Assembly (NCBI RefSeq): GCF_047807365.1
Contig: NZ_JBLOUI010000001.1
Location: 124,001-188,000, forward strand
Source of the DNA: Peptacetobacter sp900539645
GTDB lineage: Bacteria > Bacillota > Clostridia > Peptostreptococcales > Peptostreptococcaceae
Length of the DNA stretch: 64,000 nt
Direction: 5' to 3'
Shown: positions 51,677-60,892 of the stretch, piece after piece
Layout: each line of letters starts with the position of its first letter
Numbering within the stretch: position 1 is the stretch's first letter
Notes under the pieces: model-generated
The model's input: only the letters and a program-made list of their open reading frames with translations
What the model was told of the DNA's origin: nothing
Databases searched by the model: none
Position numbers and translations under genes: made by a program

Positions 51677-53743
51677 TTAATTCATAGTTATATCTTTTTC
51701 TATTTTATCTTTAAATTTAGATTCTATTTCTCTTTTCAATCCTCTATATTCTTTAAAATCTAAAGTAGGATCTTCTCCAATTATAATTCTAGCCTCTTGC
51801 TGCACAGTCTTTAGTATTTTCATATGCTTAAATAAATTTGCAACTTTAAGCTCCGGAACACCGTGCTGCATAGTTCCAAAGAATTCTCCAGGACCTCTTA
51901 TCTCTAAGTCCTTCTCAGAAATTTTAAATCCATCGTTAGTTTCTTCCATTATGTTCATTCTTTTTCTACAAACTTCACTATTTGATCCATAGATTAAAAC
52001 ACAATAAGATTGATGTTTTCCTCTACCAACACGCCCTCTAAGCTGATGTAACTGCGCAAGTCCAAATCTCTCTGCGTTTTCTATAATCATAAGAGTTGAG
52101 TTTGGCACATTTACCCCAACCTCTATAACCGTCGTTGACACAAGGATATCTAATTCGTGGTTTTTAAATGCTGTCATAATAGTATCTTTTTCAGATGGTT
52201 TCATCTTTCCATGAAGTAGCCCAACTCTTAAATCCGGGAAGAAATCTCTTTTTATTTCTTCAGCAGTTTCTGTAGCAGAAGTTATATCTAAAGTTTCACT
52301 TTCCTCCACAAGTGGACAGACTATATAAACCTGTCGTCCCTTGTCTACCTCTCTTCGCACAAGTGAGTTGTACACCTTACCTCTTTTTTTCTTTTCGACA
52401 GCTATTGTTTCTATAGGCTGTCTTCCTGGTGGAAGCTCGTCTATTATAGAAATATCCAAATCTCCATAAAGTATTAGCGCAAGAGTTCTCGGAATTGGAG
52501 TGGCTGTCATAACAAGTATATCTGGACTTTCACCCTTAGAAGATAATTTTCCTCTCTGTCTAACCCCAAAACGATGCTGCTCATCTGTTATAACAAGTCC
52601 AATATTTTTAAACTCAACATTATCTTCAATAAGTGCGTGAGTCCCTATAAGAATATCTATCTCTCCATCTTTAGCCCTCTGTAATATACCTTCCTTTTGT
52701 TTTTTAGTAACACTTCCTGTTAATAGCTCTACATTTATTCCAATATCTTCAAATGTTTCTGTAAACGACTCATAATGCTGCTGTGCAAGTATCTCAGTTG
52801 GAGCCATAAGCGCACCTTGATATCCATTAAACACACACTCAGCAAGTGCTAGAAGTGCGACAACCGTCTTACCACTTCCGACATCTCCCTGTACAAGTCT
52901 ATTCATAACTTTTTCTGAGCACATATCGTCAATTATTTCATTTAAAGCTCTATTCTGCGCTCTTGTAAGGCTAAATGGCAATGACTTAAGCACCTCATCT
53001 AATCTCTGATTTCTTTTGAATAATATACCTTTTTCATCGCTACTTCCACCCTTGTACATAAACAGTCCAAGCTGTAGTACCAATAATTCTTCAAAAATTA
53101 ATCTGTATAGAGCAATTTTTAAAGACTCTTTATCTTTTGGAAAATGAATATTTTTAATTGCATATTCTATTCCACACAATCTATATTTCTTTAAAATATA
53201 TTCCGGCATATATTCTGGTATTTTTATATCCTTACTTTCAAATACCATCCTAACCGTATTCATAATATCTTTATTTGTAACACCATAGCTAAGTGGATAA
53301 ACTGGCACTAACTTTTCTATATTTTTAGGTGATGCGGATAAGTATTCTAGTTCACACGAATTAAGCTCTACAAATCTACCATTTTTCTTTACCTTTCCAA
53401 ATGCTAGTATACTATCTCCTACTCTAAAAGTATTTTTTATATACTCCCTATTGAAAAAAGTAAGCTTTGCAAATCCTGTATCGTCTTTTACATCTATTCT
53501 AGTTATAGTCATCCCTTTTTTAGGTGTATAGCTCTCTATATTTGTTATCAGCGCCTTTACAGTCACTTTTTCTTCATCTTCAAGCTGAGCAATTTTTTTG
53601 ATTATACTTCTATCTTCAAACTGTCTTGGAAAATAATAAAGTAGATCTTTTATCGTATAAATTCCAAGTTTATTCAATTTTTCTGCTTTTTTAGGACCTA
53701 TTCCCTTAACATACTGTATGCTCTCATTTATTACTCCGAACAA
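51677..53743 (-). CDS. recG: ATP-dependent DNA helicase RecG
   Basis: Reverses stalled forks; about 688 residues. An N-terminal wedge/OB domain, helicase Walker A VQGDVGSGKT, DEQH box VITDEQHRFGVRQRG, TATPIPRTLAL, and DILVSTTVIEVGVNVPN in the C-lobe. The start is uncertain: GTG at 53752 or the TTG at 53743, which has AGGTGAT at better spacing. The TTG is listed. Confidence 0.94.
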   Translation of the reverse strand: MFGVINESIQYVKGIGPKKAEKLNKLGIYTIKDLLYYFPRQFEDRSIIKKIAQLEDEEKVTVKALITNIESYTPKKGMTITRIDVKDDTGFAKLTFFNREYIKNTFRVGDSILAFGKVKKNGRFVELNSCELEYLSASPKNIEKLVPVYPLSYGVTNKDIMNTVRMVFESKDIKIPEYMPEYILKKYRLCGIEYAIKNIHFPKDKESLKIALYRLIFEELLVLQLGLFMYKGGSSDEKGILFKRNQRLDEVLKSLPFSLTRAQNRALNEIIDDMCSEKVMNRLVQGDVGSGKTVVALLALAECVFNGYQGALMAPTEILAQQHYESFTETFEDIGINVELLTGSVTKKQKEGILQRAKDGEIDILIGTHALIEDNVEFKNIGLVITDEQHRFGVRQRGKLSSKGESPDILVMTATPIPRTLALILYGDLDISIIDELPPGRQPIETIAVEKKKRGKVYNSLVRREVDKGRQVYIVCPLVEESETLDITSATETAEEIKRDFFPDLRVGLLHGKMKPSEKDTIMTAFKNHELDILVSTTVIEVGVNVPNSTLMIIENAERFGLAQLHQLRGRVGRGKHQSYCVLIYGSNSEVCRKRMNIMEETNDGFKISEKDLEIRGPGEFFGTMQHGVPELKVANLFKHMKILKTVQQEARIIIGEDPTLDFKEYRGLKREIESKFKDKIEKDITMN

Positions 53744-53789
53744 ATTTATCACCTGCCTAAATTTTTATTCTTCTTAGAGCAAAATAAAT

Positions 53790-53832
53790 CAAAAAAAATC
53801 CTGTACAACATATATCTCAGTCATACAGGATT
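53790..53832 (-). terminator. Intrinsic terminator of fakA
   Basis: AATCCTGTA (53797-53805) and TACAGGATT (53824-53832) pair perfectly around an 18-nt loop, followed on the minus strand by a T-run. 14 bases past the fakA stop codon. Confidence 0.88.
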
Positions 53833-53845
53833 GATTTACTTATTT

Positions 53846-55480
53846 TTATTCAACTGATATTAGGTAGTAGTAAAGAGGCTGTCCACCGTAGTAAAGTTCT
53901 ACATCTATGTCCTCGAATTTTTCTTCTAATTCTCCTCTTAACTCCTCAGCCTGTTCTTCTGTAACATCTTCACCGTAGAATAATGTTATTATAGCTGAAT
54001 CTTCATCAACTAATTTTTCTACTAGTTTCTTTGCTACTTCATCAACTTCGTCACCAGCTGCAATCATTTCTTTTTCAGCAATACCGATTATATTACCTTC
54101 TCTTATTTCTATTCCATTCATTACAGTATCTCTAACTGCAAAAGTAACCTGTCCTGATTTTACATAGCTTAATGCTTCTACCATGTTAGCTTCATTTTCT
54201 TCAGCTGTAGCTTCTGGATTAAATCCTACAAGTGCACTTACAGCCTGTGGAATATTTTTAGTAGGTATTACTATTATATTTTTATCGCTAAGTTCTTTAG
54301 CCTGGTTAGCTGCCATTATTATATTGCTGTTATTTGGTAATATGAATATATTTTTAGCATGTATTTTATCTATTGCTTTCATGAAATCTTCAGTACTTGG
54401 GTTCATAGTCTGCCCACCTTCGATTACATGGTCAACACCAAAATCTTTAAATATGCTAGCTAATCCATCACCCATAGAAGTAGATATGAATGCAAATTCT
54501 TTTTCTTCTACTGGTTCTTCGTATTCAGCGTTTTCTGCAACACCTTCAAGTATATTTTCATGCTGCATTCTCATATTTTCTATTTTTATTGTTAATAACT
54601 GTCCGTATTTTAATGCTTCCTGAAGTACGTTACCTGGTTCGTTAGTATGAACGTGTACTTTTATAACACCTTCATCTCCAACTACTGCTAAACTATCTCC
54701 ATATCCTAGCATTATATCTCTTATTCCAGCATCGTCTATTTTATCTGATTCTAATATAAATTCAGTACAGTATCCGAATTTTATATCTTCTGTAGATGTA
54801 GTATCTGCTGATGATAGAGATACATTTTTAAGTTCTGCTTTTTCTGCTGTTGCTGGAACTACTGCTTTTCCAACTATTGCAAGATAGAACCCTTCTAATA
54901 TAAGTGTTAACCCTTTACCACCTGAGTCTACAACCCCAGCGTCTTTAAGGTTTTTAAGTAGGTTAGGAGTATTTTCTAATGATACATTAGCTTCTCTAAC
55001 TACTTTTCCTAAGAATTTTTCAATATTATTTTCTCTCTTAGCTAATTTAACCGCATATTCAGCAGTTTCTCTTATAACTGTTAGTATAGTACCTTCTACT
55101 GGTTTTATAACAGCTTTGTAAGCAGTATCTGAACCACCTTTTAAAGCTTTTGCTAAATCCACAGTTGAAAGTTTTTCTTTACCTTCAACAGATTTTCCTA
55201 TACCTCTGATTATCTGTGATAATATAACCCCAGAGTTACCTCTAGCACCCATTAAAGATCCTTTTGATAACGCCTTTGCTATTTTAGTTATATCGTCTTC
55301 TCCTACTTTTTCTAATTCCTTCATTGCATAAGATATAGTAAGTGACATATTTGTACCAGTATCTCCATCTGGAACTGGGAATACATTTAGTTTATCTACT
55401 AAATCTTTACTATTCTGAAGATTATTAGCACCCGAAACAAACATTTCTCTGAATGCTTTGGCTTTTATATATTCGGTCAT
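53846..55480 (-). CDS. fakA: Fatty acid kinase FakA (DAK2 domain, YloV)
   Basis: A 544-residue kinase phosphorylating fatty acids held by FakB (DegV proteins). The DAK2 domain begins VDKLNVFPVPDGDTGTNMSL, with SLMGARGNSGVILSQI at about 75-90, and DSGGKGLTLILEGF. The C-terminal region is the DegV-like FakA domain. No fakB lies in the window. Follows the asp23 gene by 10 bases; together they resemble yloU-yloV. Confidence 0.92.
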   Translation of the reverse strand: MTEYIKAKAFREMFVSGANNLQNSKDLVDKLNVFPVPDGDTGTNMSLTISYAMKELEKVGEDDITKIAKALSKGSLMGARGNSGVILSQIIRGIGKSVEGKEKLSTVDLAKALKGGSDTAYKAVIKPVEGTILTVIRETAEYAVKLAKRENNIEKFLGKVVREANVSLENTPNLLKNLKDAGVVDSGGKGLTLILEGFYLAIVGKAVVPATAEKAELKNVSLSSADTTSTEDIKFGYCTEFILESDKIDDAGIRDIMLGYGDSLAVVGDEGVIKVHVHTNEPGNVLQEALKYGQLLTIKIENMRMQHENILEGVAENAEYEEPVEEKEFAFISTSMGDGLASIFKDFGVDHVIEGGQTMNPSTEDFMKAIDKIHAKNIFILPNNSNIIMAANQAKELSDKNIIVIPTKNIPQAVSALVGFNPEATAEENEANMVEALSYVKSGQVTFAVRDTVMNGIEIREGNIIGIAEKEMIAAGDEVDEVAKKLVEKLVDEDSAIITLFYGEDVTEEQAEELRGELEEKFEDIDVELYYGGQPLYYYLISVE

Positions 55481-55490
55481 TTTTTTCCTC

Positions 55491-55841
55491 CTATTTTACT
55501 CTTATACCCTGTACATTTATATCTATTTTAGTTACTTTAACTCCGATTAATTTTTCGACTGTGTATTTTATTTTATCTATTATATTGTTAGCAACTGTAG
55601 ATATATTAATTCCATACTGCATTATTACGAAAAGTTCTATTTCGACAGAATTATCTTCAGTTTCTTCTACTTTTACACCTTTTGTCGCATTTTCACCCTT
55701 TAAAAGTTCAACTATTCCTTTAGTTCTTGATGCAAGTCCAACTAGCCCATAACTTTCCATAGCTGCTCTATATGCAACCTGTGCTATTACATGCTTATCT
55801 ATTTCTATACATCCGTATTCATTTATTATTTTTGCGGTCAT
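55491..55841 (-). CDS. Asp23/Gls24 family protein (YloU-like)
   Basis: A 116-residue Asp23 family protein: IEIDKHVIAQVAYRAAMESYGLVGL and the end VTKIDINVQGIRVK. The ATG at 55841 follows a GAGGGGG sequence; the frame's first start at 55904 would add a basic tail without support. Divergent from rpmB and upstream of fakA, exactly as yloU in B. subtilis. Confidence 0.9.
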   Translation of the reverse strand: MTAKIINEYGCIEIDKHVIAQVAYRAAMESYGLVGLASRTKGIVELLKGENATKGVKVEETEDNSVEIELFVIMQYGINISTVANNIIDKIKYTVEKLIGVKVTKIDINVQGIRVK

Positions 55842-56141
55842 GGTTCTGAACCCCCTCTTAAAAGTTTTTTGCCAATTTAATTTTATCCTCGGCAATAAAT
55901 ACATAAAGTATCTATTTTCTAGTCGATATAAACAATATGATACTATAATCTGGTTATAATTTAAACCTATATAGCATATAATAATCTAACTTTAACAATA
56001 ATATCAAGTCTTTTTATCAAATAAACTTTTTTATTTTTACAAATTAGAAAACTTTTTGTTTACATTATCAGCATTTATATATATAATTTTATATGATAAA
56101 TAGATATTCTTCAATATCTTCAAAAGAAATATATTTTTTTC
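55842..56141. other. AT-rich divergent intergenic region
   Basis: About 300 bases between the YloU-like gene and the rpmB promoter. It must hold the minus-strand promoter of the asp23-fakA unit, but no box pair stands out from the AT-rich background. No open frame with a ribosome binding site. Confidence 0.4.
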
Positions 56142-56170
56142 TTGCAAAACTTTGTTGTTTATGATATTAT
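56142..56170 (+). promoter_or_regulatory. Promoter of rpmB
   Basis: TTGCAA (56142-56147), 17-base spacer, TATTAT (56165-56170). Gives a leader of about 50 nt before the rpmB start. Confidence 0.75.
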
Positions 56171-56225
56171 AAATATGTTTTTAGTCTTTAAATAGTTATT
56201 TATTTTTTAAGGAGGTGCACGGTAA

Positions 56226-56414
56226 ATGTCAAGAGTATGTAGCGTATGTGGTAAAGGTAAACATTCAGGAAACACAGTATCACACTCAAATAAACACAAC
56301 AAAAGAACTTGGTCTGCAAACTTAAGAACTGTTAGAGTTGTAGAGAACGGAACTCCAAAAAGAGTTAAAGTTTGTACAAGATGCCTACGTTCTGGAAAAG
56401 TTGAAAGAGCTTAA
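56226..56414 (+). CDS. rpmB: 50S ribosomal protein L28
   Basis: A 62-residue L28. The N-terminus holds CSVCGKGKHSGNTVSHSNKH, and VCTRCLRSGKVERA ends the protein: two CxxC pairs of the zinc-binding form. AAGGAGGTGCACGG precedes the ATG. Monocistronic with its own promoter and terminator, divergent from yloU as in Bacillus. Confidence 0.96.
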   Translation: MSRVCSVCGKGKHSGNTVSHSNKHNKRTWSANLRTVRVVENGTPKRVKVCTRCLRSGKVERA

Positions 56415-56438
56415 TTAAAATTTTGTTCGTGAGATCAA

Positions 56439-56469
56439 AGGTCTACCAAAAAGGGTAGACCTTTTTTTA
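56439..56469 (+). terminator. Intrinsic terminator of rpmB
   Basis: AGGTCTACC (56439-56447) and GGTAGACCT (56454-56462) with a 6-nt loop, then seven T, 24 bases after the stop codon. Confidence 0.93.
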
Positions 56470-56518
56470 TTGCTTAATATATGGAAAAGAGTGAAGAAAT
56501 ATGTCATTTCCTTACACG

Positions 56519-56560
56519 CACGTCGAAGCCTGGAGAGAAGTTTGTCTATGCCTTCAATCC
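56519..56560. repeat. Structured intergenic element, copy B (3' fragment)
   Basis: CGTCGAAGCCTGGAG (56521-56535) is identical to copy C at 61917-61931. The bases after it, GTTTGTCTATGCCTTC, resemble the 3' outer arm of copy C, but no matching 5' arm is found upstream. It appears to be a 5'-truncated copy lying between rpmB and pyrR, in an otherwise gene-free stretch (56471-56631). Confidence 0.55.
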
Positions 56561-56631
56561 CCGAGAGATATTAACCTATAAATTTTGATTTAACCACTCT
56601 AATTAAGAAAGAGATTTATAGTAGATTAGGC

Positions 56632-56666
56632 AAAAAAATAGCTGTTGCAAATTATTGCAACAACTA
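56632..56666 (-). terminator. Intrinsic terminator of pyrR
   Basis: A 12-bp stem with one G-U pair (56639-56650 with 56655-56666), loop ATTA, followed on the minus strand by seven T. 7 bases past the stop codon. Confidence 0.9.
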
Positions 56667-56672
56667 CATTTT

Positions 56673-57206
56673 TTATTCATTGATTGTTACTGAGTCTTCT
56701 CCATCAATTTCTGATAGTTTTACAGATATAAATTCATTTTTTGATGTCGGTACGTTTTTTCCTACGTAATCAGCTCTTATTGGTAGTTCTCTGTGTCCTC
56801 TGTCAACAAGTACAGCAAGCTGTATTGCTTTAGGTCTACCATTATCTATTATATAGTCTAACGCTGCTCTTACAGTTCTTCCTGTGTAAAGAACATCATC
56901 TATAAGTACAACAGTTTTTTTGTCTATGTCAAAAGAAGTATTGTCGTCGCTTAAGTTTCCTTCTACTCTTCTTTCGCTTATATCATCTCTATATCTACTT
57001 ATATCTATATCGCCAACTGGTAGCAATTTACCTTCTATTTCTTCTATTTTTAGCTGAACTCTCTTAGCTAGAGGAATTCCTCTAGTCTTTACTCCAACAA
57101 GAACAAGGTCTTCTATCCCCTTATTTTTTTCTATTATTTCATGACTTATTCTAGTTATAGCCCTCGCCATAGCTTTTTCATCCATTAACTGAGCCTTTTC
57201 TATCAT
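56673..57206 (-). CDS. pyrR: Bifunctional pyr operon regulator/uracil phosphoribosyltransferase PyrR
   Basis: A 177-residue PRTase-fold protein that binds pyr mRNA in Bacillus and makes UMP. PRPP loop VVLIDDVLYTGRTVRAAL, LVGVKTRGIPLAKR, and PVGDIDISRYRDD near 62. No pyr biosynthesis genes or anti-antiterminator are adjacent, so regulation would act elsewhere. Start at 57206 with GGAGAG; 11 extra codons are rejected. 63 bases after rluD, as often seen in Firmicutes. Confidence 0.93.
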   Translation of the reverse strand: MIEKAQLMDEKAMARAITRISHEIIEKNKGIEDLVLVGVKTRGIPLAKRVQLKIEEIEGKLLPVGDIDISRYRDDISERRVEGNLSDDNTSFDIDKKTVVLIDDVLYTGRTVRAALDYIIDNGRPKAIQLAVLVDRGHRELPIRADYVGKNVPTSKNEFISVKLSEIDGEDSVTINE

Positions 57207-57269
57207 ATCAAACTCTCCATTCCGAAAATATTTAATCAAATAATCTTACTTAAATATTAATTTCTTATA

Positions 57270-58226
57270 TTATTTTCTTAATTTCTCCAACAGCTTCTGG
57301 AAATAATCCGGTAGCTCTGAATCAAATTCTATGTATTCCTTTGTCGTAGGATGTATAAATCCTAATTTTTTAGCATGAAGTGCCTGACCATTTAATTTTA
57401 TCTTTGAATTTTTAGGTCCGTACACTGGATCCCCTACAAGTGGATGATTAATAGACATCGCATGTACTCTTATCTGATGAGTTCTTCCCGTTTCAAGCCT
57501 AGCTCTGACGTGCGTATATCCATTAAATCTTTCAATCACCTCAAAATGAGTCACAGCTCTTTTTCCATTTGGAACGATAGCCATCTTTAATCTATCTTTA
57601 GGATTTCTCCCTATTGGTCTATCAACTGTAACATTATCTTCTTTAAATACACCGTGGCAGATAAATTCATACTCTCTCGTTATAGAGTGATCCTTTAGCT
57701 GCTCAGCAAGACAATTATGTGCATTGTTGTTTTTTGCAATCATAAGTATCCCAGAAGTGTCTTTATCAATTCTATGTACTATCCCCGGTCTTATAACACC
57801 ATTTATAGAAGAAAGATTTCCTTTACAATGATATAAAATAGCGTTAACCAAAGTACCCTCGTAGTTTCCAGGCGCAGGATGAACTACCATCCCCTGAGGT
57901 TTATTTACTATTATAATATCATCATCCTCATATACAATTTCTATTGGTATATCCTGTGGTACAACCTCCAAAACCTTAGGCTTTGGAATTTCTATCACAA
58001 TCTTATCTTCCTCTTTTACAAGATATTTAGCTTTTTCAATTTTTCCGTTTACAGTTACCTTTTTATCTTTTATTATCTTCTGAATATAGCTCCTAGACAT
58101 ATCGACGAACTGGTCCGCAAGATAAATATCTAGTCTATCCCCTTCCTCGTCTTCTTCTACTAAAAATTCTCTTATCTCCTCGCAGCTAACATCAGATAAT
58201 TTTTCTTCATTTATATTATCTAACAT
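57270..58226 (-). CDS. RluA-family 23S rRNA pseudouridine synthase (RluD-like)
   Basis: A 318-residue enzyme: N-terminal S4 domain (RLDIYLADQFVDMSRSYIQKIIKDKKVTVNG), then the catalytic domain with the HRIDKDTSGILMIAKN motif, whose first Asp is the nucleophile, and ARLETGRTHQIRVHA. Likely modifies helix 69 positions as RluD does. 30 bases after lspA, the common lspA-rluD pair. Confidence 0.92.
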   Translation of the reverse strand: MLDNINEEKLSDVSCEEIREFLVEEDEEGDRLDIYLADQFVDMSRSYIQKIIKDKKVTVNGKIEKAKYLVKEEDKIVIEIPKPKVLEVVPQDIPIEIVYEDDDIIIVNKPQGMVVHPAPGNYEGTLVNAILYHCKGNLSSINGVIRPGIVHRIDKDTSGILMIAKNNNAHNCLAEQLKDHSITREYEFICHGVFKEDNVTVDRPIGRNPKDRLKMAIVPNGKRAVTHFEVIERFNGYTHVRARLETGRTHQIRVHAMSINHPLVGDPVYGPKNSKIKLNGQALHAKKLGFIHPTTKEYIEFDSELPDYFQKLLEKLRK

Positions 58227-58255
58227 CTTACCTCCTATTAAACACAGTTTCTAAT

Positions 58256-58708
58256 TTACTCCTTCGAATCCGAATACTTCCATATATAGAAGCACAGCAA
58301 TATTGTTCCACATACAACAAGAATATCGGCAAAATTAAAAACATACTGCCAAATTATTCTAAAATCAAAATAATCCACAACAAATCCCAGTCTAAGTCTG
58401 TCTATTAAATTACCTATCGCCCCAGAAACAATCATTATAATAGACGCTTTCCCAATTATGTTTATTTTTTCCTTATTCTTATGTAGCCAATAAAGTCCGA
58501 TTACTGTAGCAAGTCCAGCTATTATCACAAATATAATCTGGTTATTCTGAAGCATTCCAAATGCTGCTCCTCTATTTTCTACATAAGTTAGATGAAACAC
58601 ACCATCTATAACAGGTATACTTCCTTTTTCTTTAAGTACATTTAAAACTCCGTACTTTATCGCCTGGTCAATACCTATCAAAATGGCAATTATTACTTCA
58701 TATATCAA
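58256..58708 (-). CDS. lspA: Signal peptidase II (prolipoprotein)
   Basis: A four-helix membrane aspartyl protease, about 150 residues. ILIGIDQAIKYGV, TYVENRGAAFG, and the two catalytic Asp sites in GNLIDRLRLGFVVDYFDF and NFADI. The TTG at 58708 is chosen for its GGGGTGG site; a longer frame from 58747 would add 13 polar residues before the first helix. Would process the lipoprotein at 48000. Confidence 0.93.
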   Translation of the reverse strand: MIYEVIIAILIGIDQAIKYGVLNVLKEKGSIPVIDGVFHLTYVENRGAAFGMLQNNQIIFVIIAGLATVIGLYWLHKNKEKINIIGKASIIMIVSGAIGNLIDRLRLGFVVDYFDFRIIWQYVFNFADILVVCGTILLCFYIWKYSDSKE

Positions 58709-58845
58709 AAAACCACCCCTATTTTTAGTTATTATACTTTCATACATAGTTATACATATTCTATTATATCACAATAGCATATTACTTTATTATTTGTTTT
58801 TTATATTTGACATTGATTTTTTTATAACATTTTCTTGATAATTTC

Positions 58846-58874
58846 TTGACACTTTTATAATTAAATTGTATAAT
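58846..58874 (+). promoter_or_regulatory. Consensus promoter of a candidate small RNA
   Basis: TTGACA (58846-58851), exactly 17 bases, TATAAT (58869-58874) on the plus strand: a perfect match, in a gap between lspA and trpS whose neighbours are both on the minus strand. No gene follows within the transcript. Confidence 0.88.
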
Positions 58875-58880
58875 TTATTT

Positions 58881-59000
58881 ATAGATTGAAAATAACAGAT
58901 TAACCTAAATATAATATAAATTGTTAATCTTTGATTCTACTTTCCCCAAAAGTAGTAATAACCTTACCCTTTTGATGAGCTTCGATGGCTCATTTTTTTT
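58881..59000 (+). ncRNA. Candidate trans-acting small RNA with a C-rich loop
   Basis: A ~120-nt transcript bounded by a consensus promoter and an intrinsic terminator. Predicted parts: hairpin 1 AGATTAAC/GTTAATCT (58897-58930), hairpin 2 CTACTTT/AAAGTAG with loop CCCCA (58937-58955), an unpaired stretch with ACCTTACCC, and the terminator. No ribosome binding site with a usable frame is inside it. Exposed C-runs are the usual way such RNAs reach purine-rich ribosome binding sites. Identity unknown. Confidence 0.75.
58975..59000 (+). terminator. Intrinsic terminator of the candidate small RNA
   Basis: ATGAGC (58975-58980) and GGCTCAT (58987-58993) form a short GC-rich stem with eight T after it. 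Confidence 0.88.
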
Positions 59001-59032
59001 ACGCAAATTTACTTCCTACAAAAACTATGTAC

Positions 59033-59081
59033 AAAAATAAGGACTTGATTCAGTTAAAAATTTTAATCGAAAACAAGTCCT
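59033..59081 (-). terminator. Intrinsic terminator of trpS
   Basis: AGGACTTG (59040-59047) and CAAGTCCT (59074-59081) with a partly paired interior, followed on the minus strand by TATTTTT. About 36 bases past the trpS stop codon. Confidence 0.88.
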
Positions 59082-59116
59082 CTTTTTACTATTAAAATAT
59101 TAAATTCGTCAATCTA

Positions 59117-60118
59117 TTAATATTTTCTTTCTAAGAAACCAACTTTTTTGTATACTTTTCTAAGAGTTTTTCTAGCTTTTGCTTCAGCTTTTTTAGCTCC
59201 TTCACAGTATATTTTTTCAAGATATTCTTTATCTTCTAATAGAGATAAGTATTTCTGTCTCATAGGTTCTAATACGCTTATTATAACTTCAGCAGTATCT
59301 GCTTTGAATTCTCCGTATCCTTTACCTTCGTACATCTTAACTATCTCATCTATTGATTTTCCTGATAATGCTGAGTATATATCAAGAAGATTTTTTATAC
59401 CTGGCTGTTCTGGTGAATATCTTACCACACCTTCAGAGTCAGTCACGCATTTTTTAATTTTTCTTCTTATTGTATCTGGATCATCTTCAAGAAGTATAAA
59501 TCCATTTACATTTTCATCAGATTTACTCATTTTTTTAGTAGGATCCTGTAAGCTCATTACTCTTGCTGCTTCTTTTGGATAATATCCTTCTGGTATTTTG
59601 AATGTATCTGAATATCTATTGTTAAATCTATTTGCTAAATCTCTAGCTAATTCAAGGTGCTGTTTCTGGTCATCACCAACAGGTACTAAATCTGTCTGGT
59701 AAAGAAGTATATCAGCTGCCATTAAAACAGGATATGTAAATAAACCTGCATTTAAGTTAGCTTCAGATTTCCGCGCTTTATCCTTGAACTGAGTCATTCT
59801 GTTTAACTCACCCATGTATGTCATTGTATTTAATACCCACATTAATTCAAGATGTTCTTTAACATGTGACTGTATAAATATAATATTTTTTTCTGGATCT
59901 AGTCCACAAGCTATATACTGAGCTAATAATTTTTTAGCATTTTCTCTAAGAACTTTTGGCTCCTGAGGAACTGTTATAGCGTGTAAATCTACAACACTAA
60001 ATAAACATTCGTATTCGTCCTGAAGTTTTGTCCAGTTTTTTATTGCTCCTAGATAGTTACCTAATGTCATTTTTCCTGATGGCTGAGCACCACTAAATAT
60101 TACCTTTTTTTCGCTCAT
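59117..60118 (-). CDS. trpS: Tryptophanyl-tRNA synthetase
   Basis: Class Ic synthetase charging tRNA(Trp), 333 residues. FSGAQPSGKMTLGNYLGA carries the HIGH-equivalent, and KKMSKSDEN the KMSKS loop. The ATG at 60118 has an AGAGGGATTACG site; 13 upstream codons are rejected. Second gene behind mtnN, under a T-box with a Trp specifier. Confidence 0.96.
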   Translation of the reverse strand: MSEKKVIFSGAQPSGKMTLGNYLGAIKNWTKLQDEYECLFSVVDLHAITVPQEPKVLRENAKKLLAQYIACGLDPEKNIIFIQSHVKEHLELMWVLNTMTYMGELNRMTQFKDKARKSEANLNAGLFTYPVLMAADILLYQTDLVPVGDDQKQHLELARDLANRFNNRYSDTFKIPEGYYPKEAARVMSLQDPTKKMSKSDENVNGFILLEDDPDTIRRKIKKCVTDSEGVVRYSPEQPGIKNLLDIYSALSGKSIDEIVKMYEGKGYGEFKADTAEVIISVLEPMRQKYLSLLEDKEYLEKIYCEGAKKAEAKARKTLRKVYKKVGFLERKY

Positions 60119-60166
60119 CGTAATCCCTCTTTCTATTTTAGACTTATATATTTTCAAATTTTAAAA

Positions 60167-60865
60167 TTATACTGTTTCAAGCATATCCATAACTATATTT
60201 GCTGAAGTAATAGCAGCTTTTTTAGAGAATTCTTCAAAAGTAACATCTGCACTTCCGTCCGCTTTATCAGACATAGCTCTTATTATAACGTATGGAGTTT
60301 TGTTTAAGTAGCAAACATGAGCCATTGCAGCTCCTTCCATTTCACAGCAGAATCCACCGAAGTCGTTTACTAATTCGTTTTTAGTTTCCATATCTGCAAC
60401 GAATAAATCTCCAGTAGCTATTCTACCTTTCATAACATTGTGTCCTTTATTTTCTTTAACTGCTGCATCAAAAGCTGCATTTATTAATCTTTCATCAGCT
60501 TTAAATTCTGAGCAATCCATTCTTGGTATAGTACCTTTTGGATCACCAAATGCTGATGCATCCATATCGTATTCTATTGCATCTGTTGAAATTACTATAT
60601 CATTTACGTCTAATTCGTCATTTAATGCACCTGCAACACCTATATTAACAAGAGCTTCTGCACCAAATTCGCTTATTAATATCTGAGTACACATAGCAGA
60701 ATTTACTTTCCCAACTCCACATTTAACAACTATTACGTCTTTTCCTCTTAATTTTCCAACGTAGAACTCAAGTCCTGCTTTATCTACTTTTTCTTCTAAT
60801 TCTATTTTTTCAAGAAGTAATGCTACTTCTTCTTCCATTGCACCTATTATTCCTATCTTGTTCAT
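60167..60865 (-). CDS. mtnN: 5'-methylthioadenosine/S-adenosylhomocysteine nucleosidase
   Basis: A 232-residue hydrolase cleaving MTA and SAH to adenine plus the thiosugar. GIIGAMEEEVALLLEKI at the N-terminus, VVKCGVGKVNSAMC, catalytic Glu in CCEMEGAAMAHVCYLN and Asp in IRAMSDKADGSA. First gene after the Trp T-box leader, an unusual partner for a trpS T-box. Confidence 0.95.
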   Translation of the reverse strand: MNKIGIIGAMEEEVALLLEKIELEEKVDKAGLEFYVGKLRGKDVIVVKCGVGKVNSAMCTQILISEFGAEALVNIGVAGALNDELDVNDIVISTDAIEYDMDASAFGDPKGTIPRMDCSEFKADERLINAAFDAAVKENKGHNVMKGRIATGDLFVADMETKNELVNDFGGFCCEMEGAAMAHVCYLNKTPYVIIRAMSDKADGSADVTFEEFSKKAAITSANIVMDMLETV

Positions 60866-60892
60866 AATATCCTCCTAAAATTAATTTTTCCA

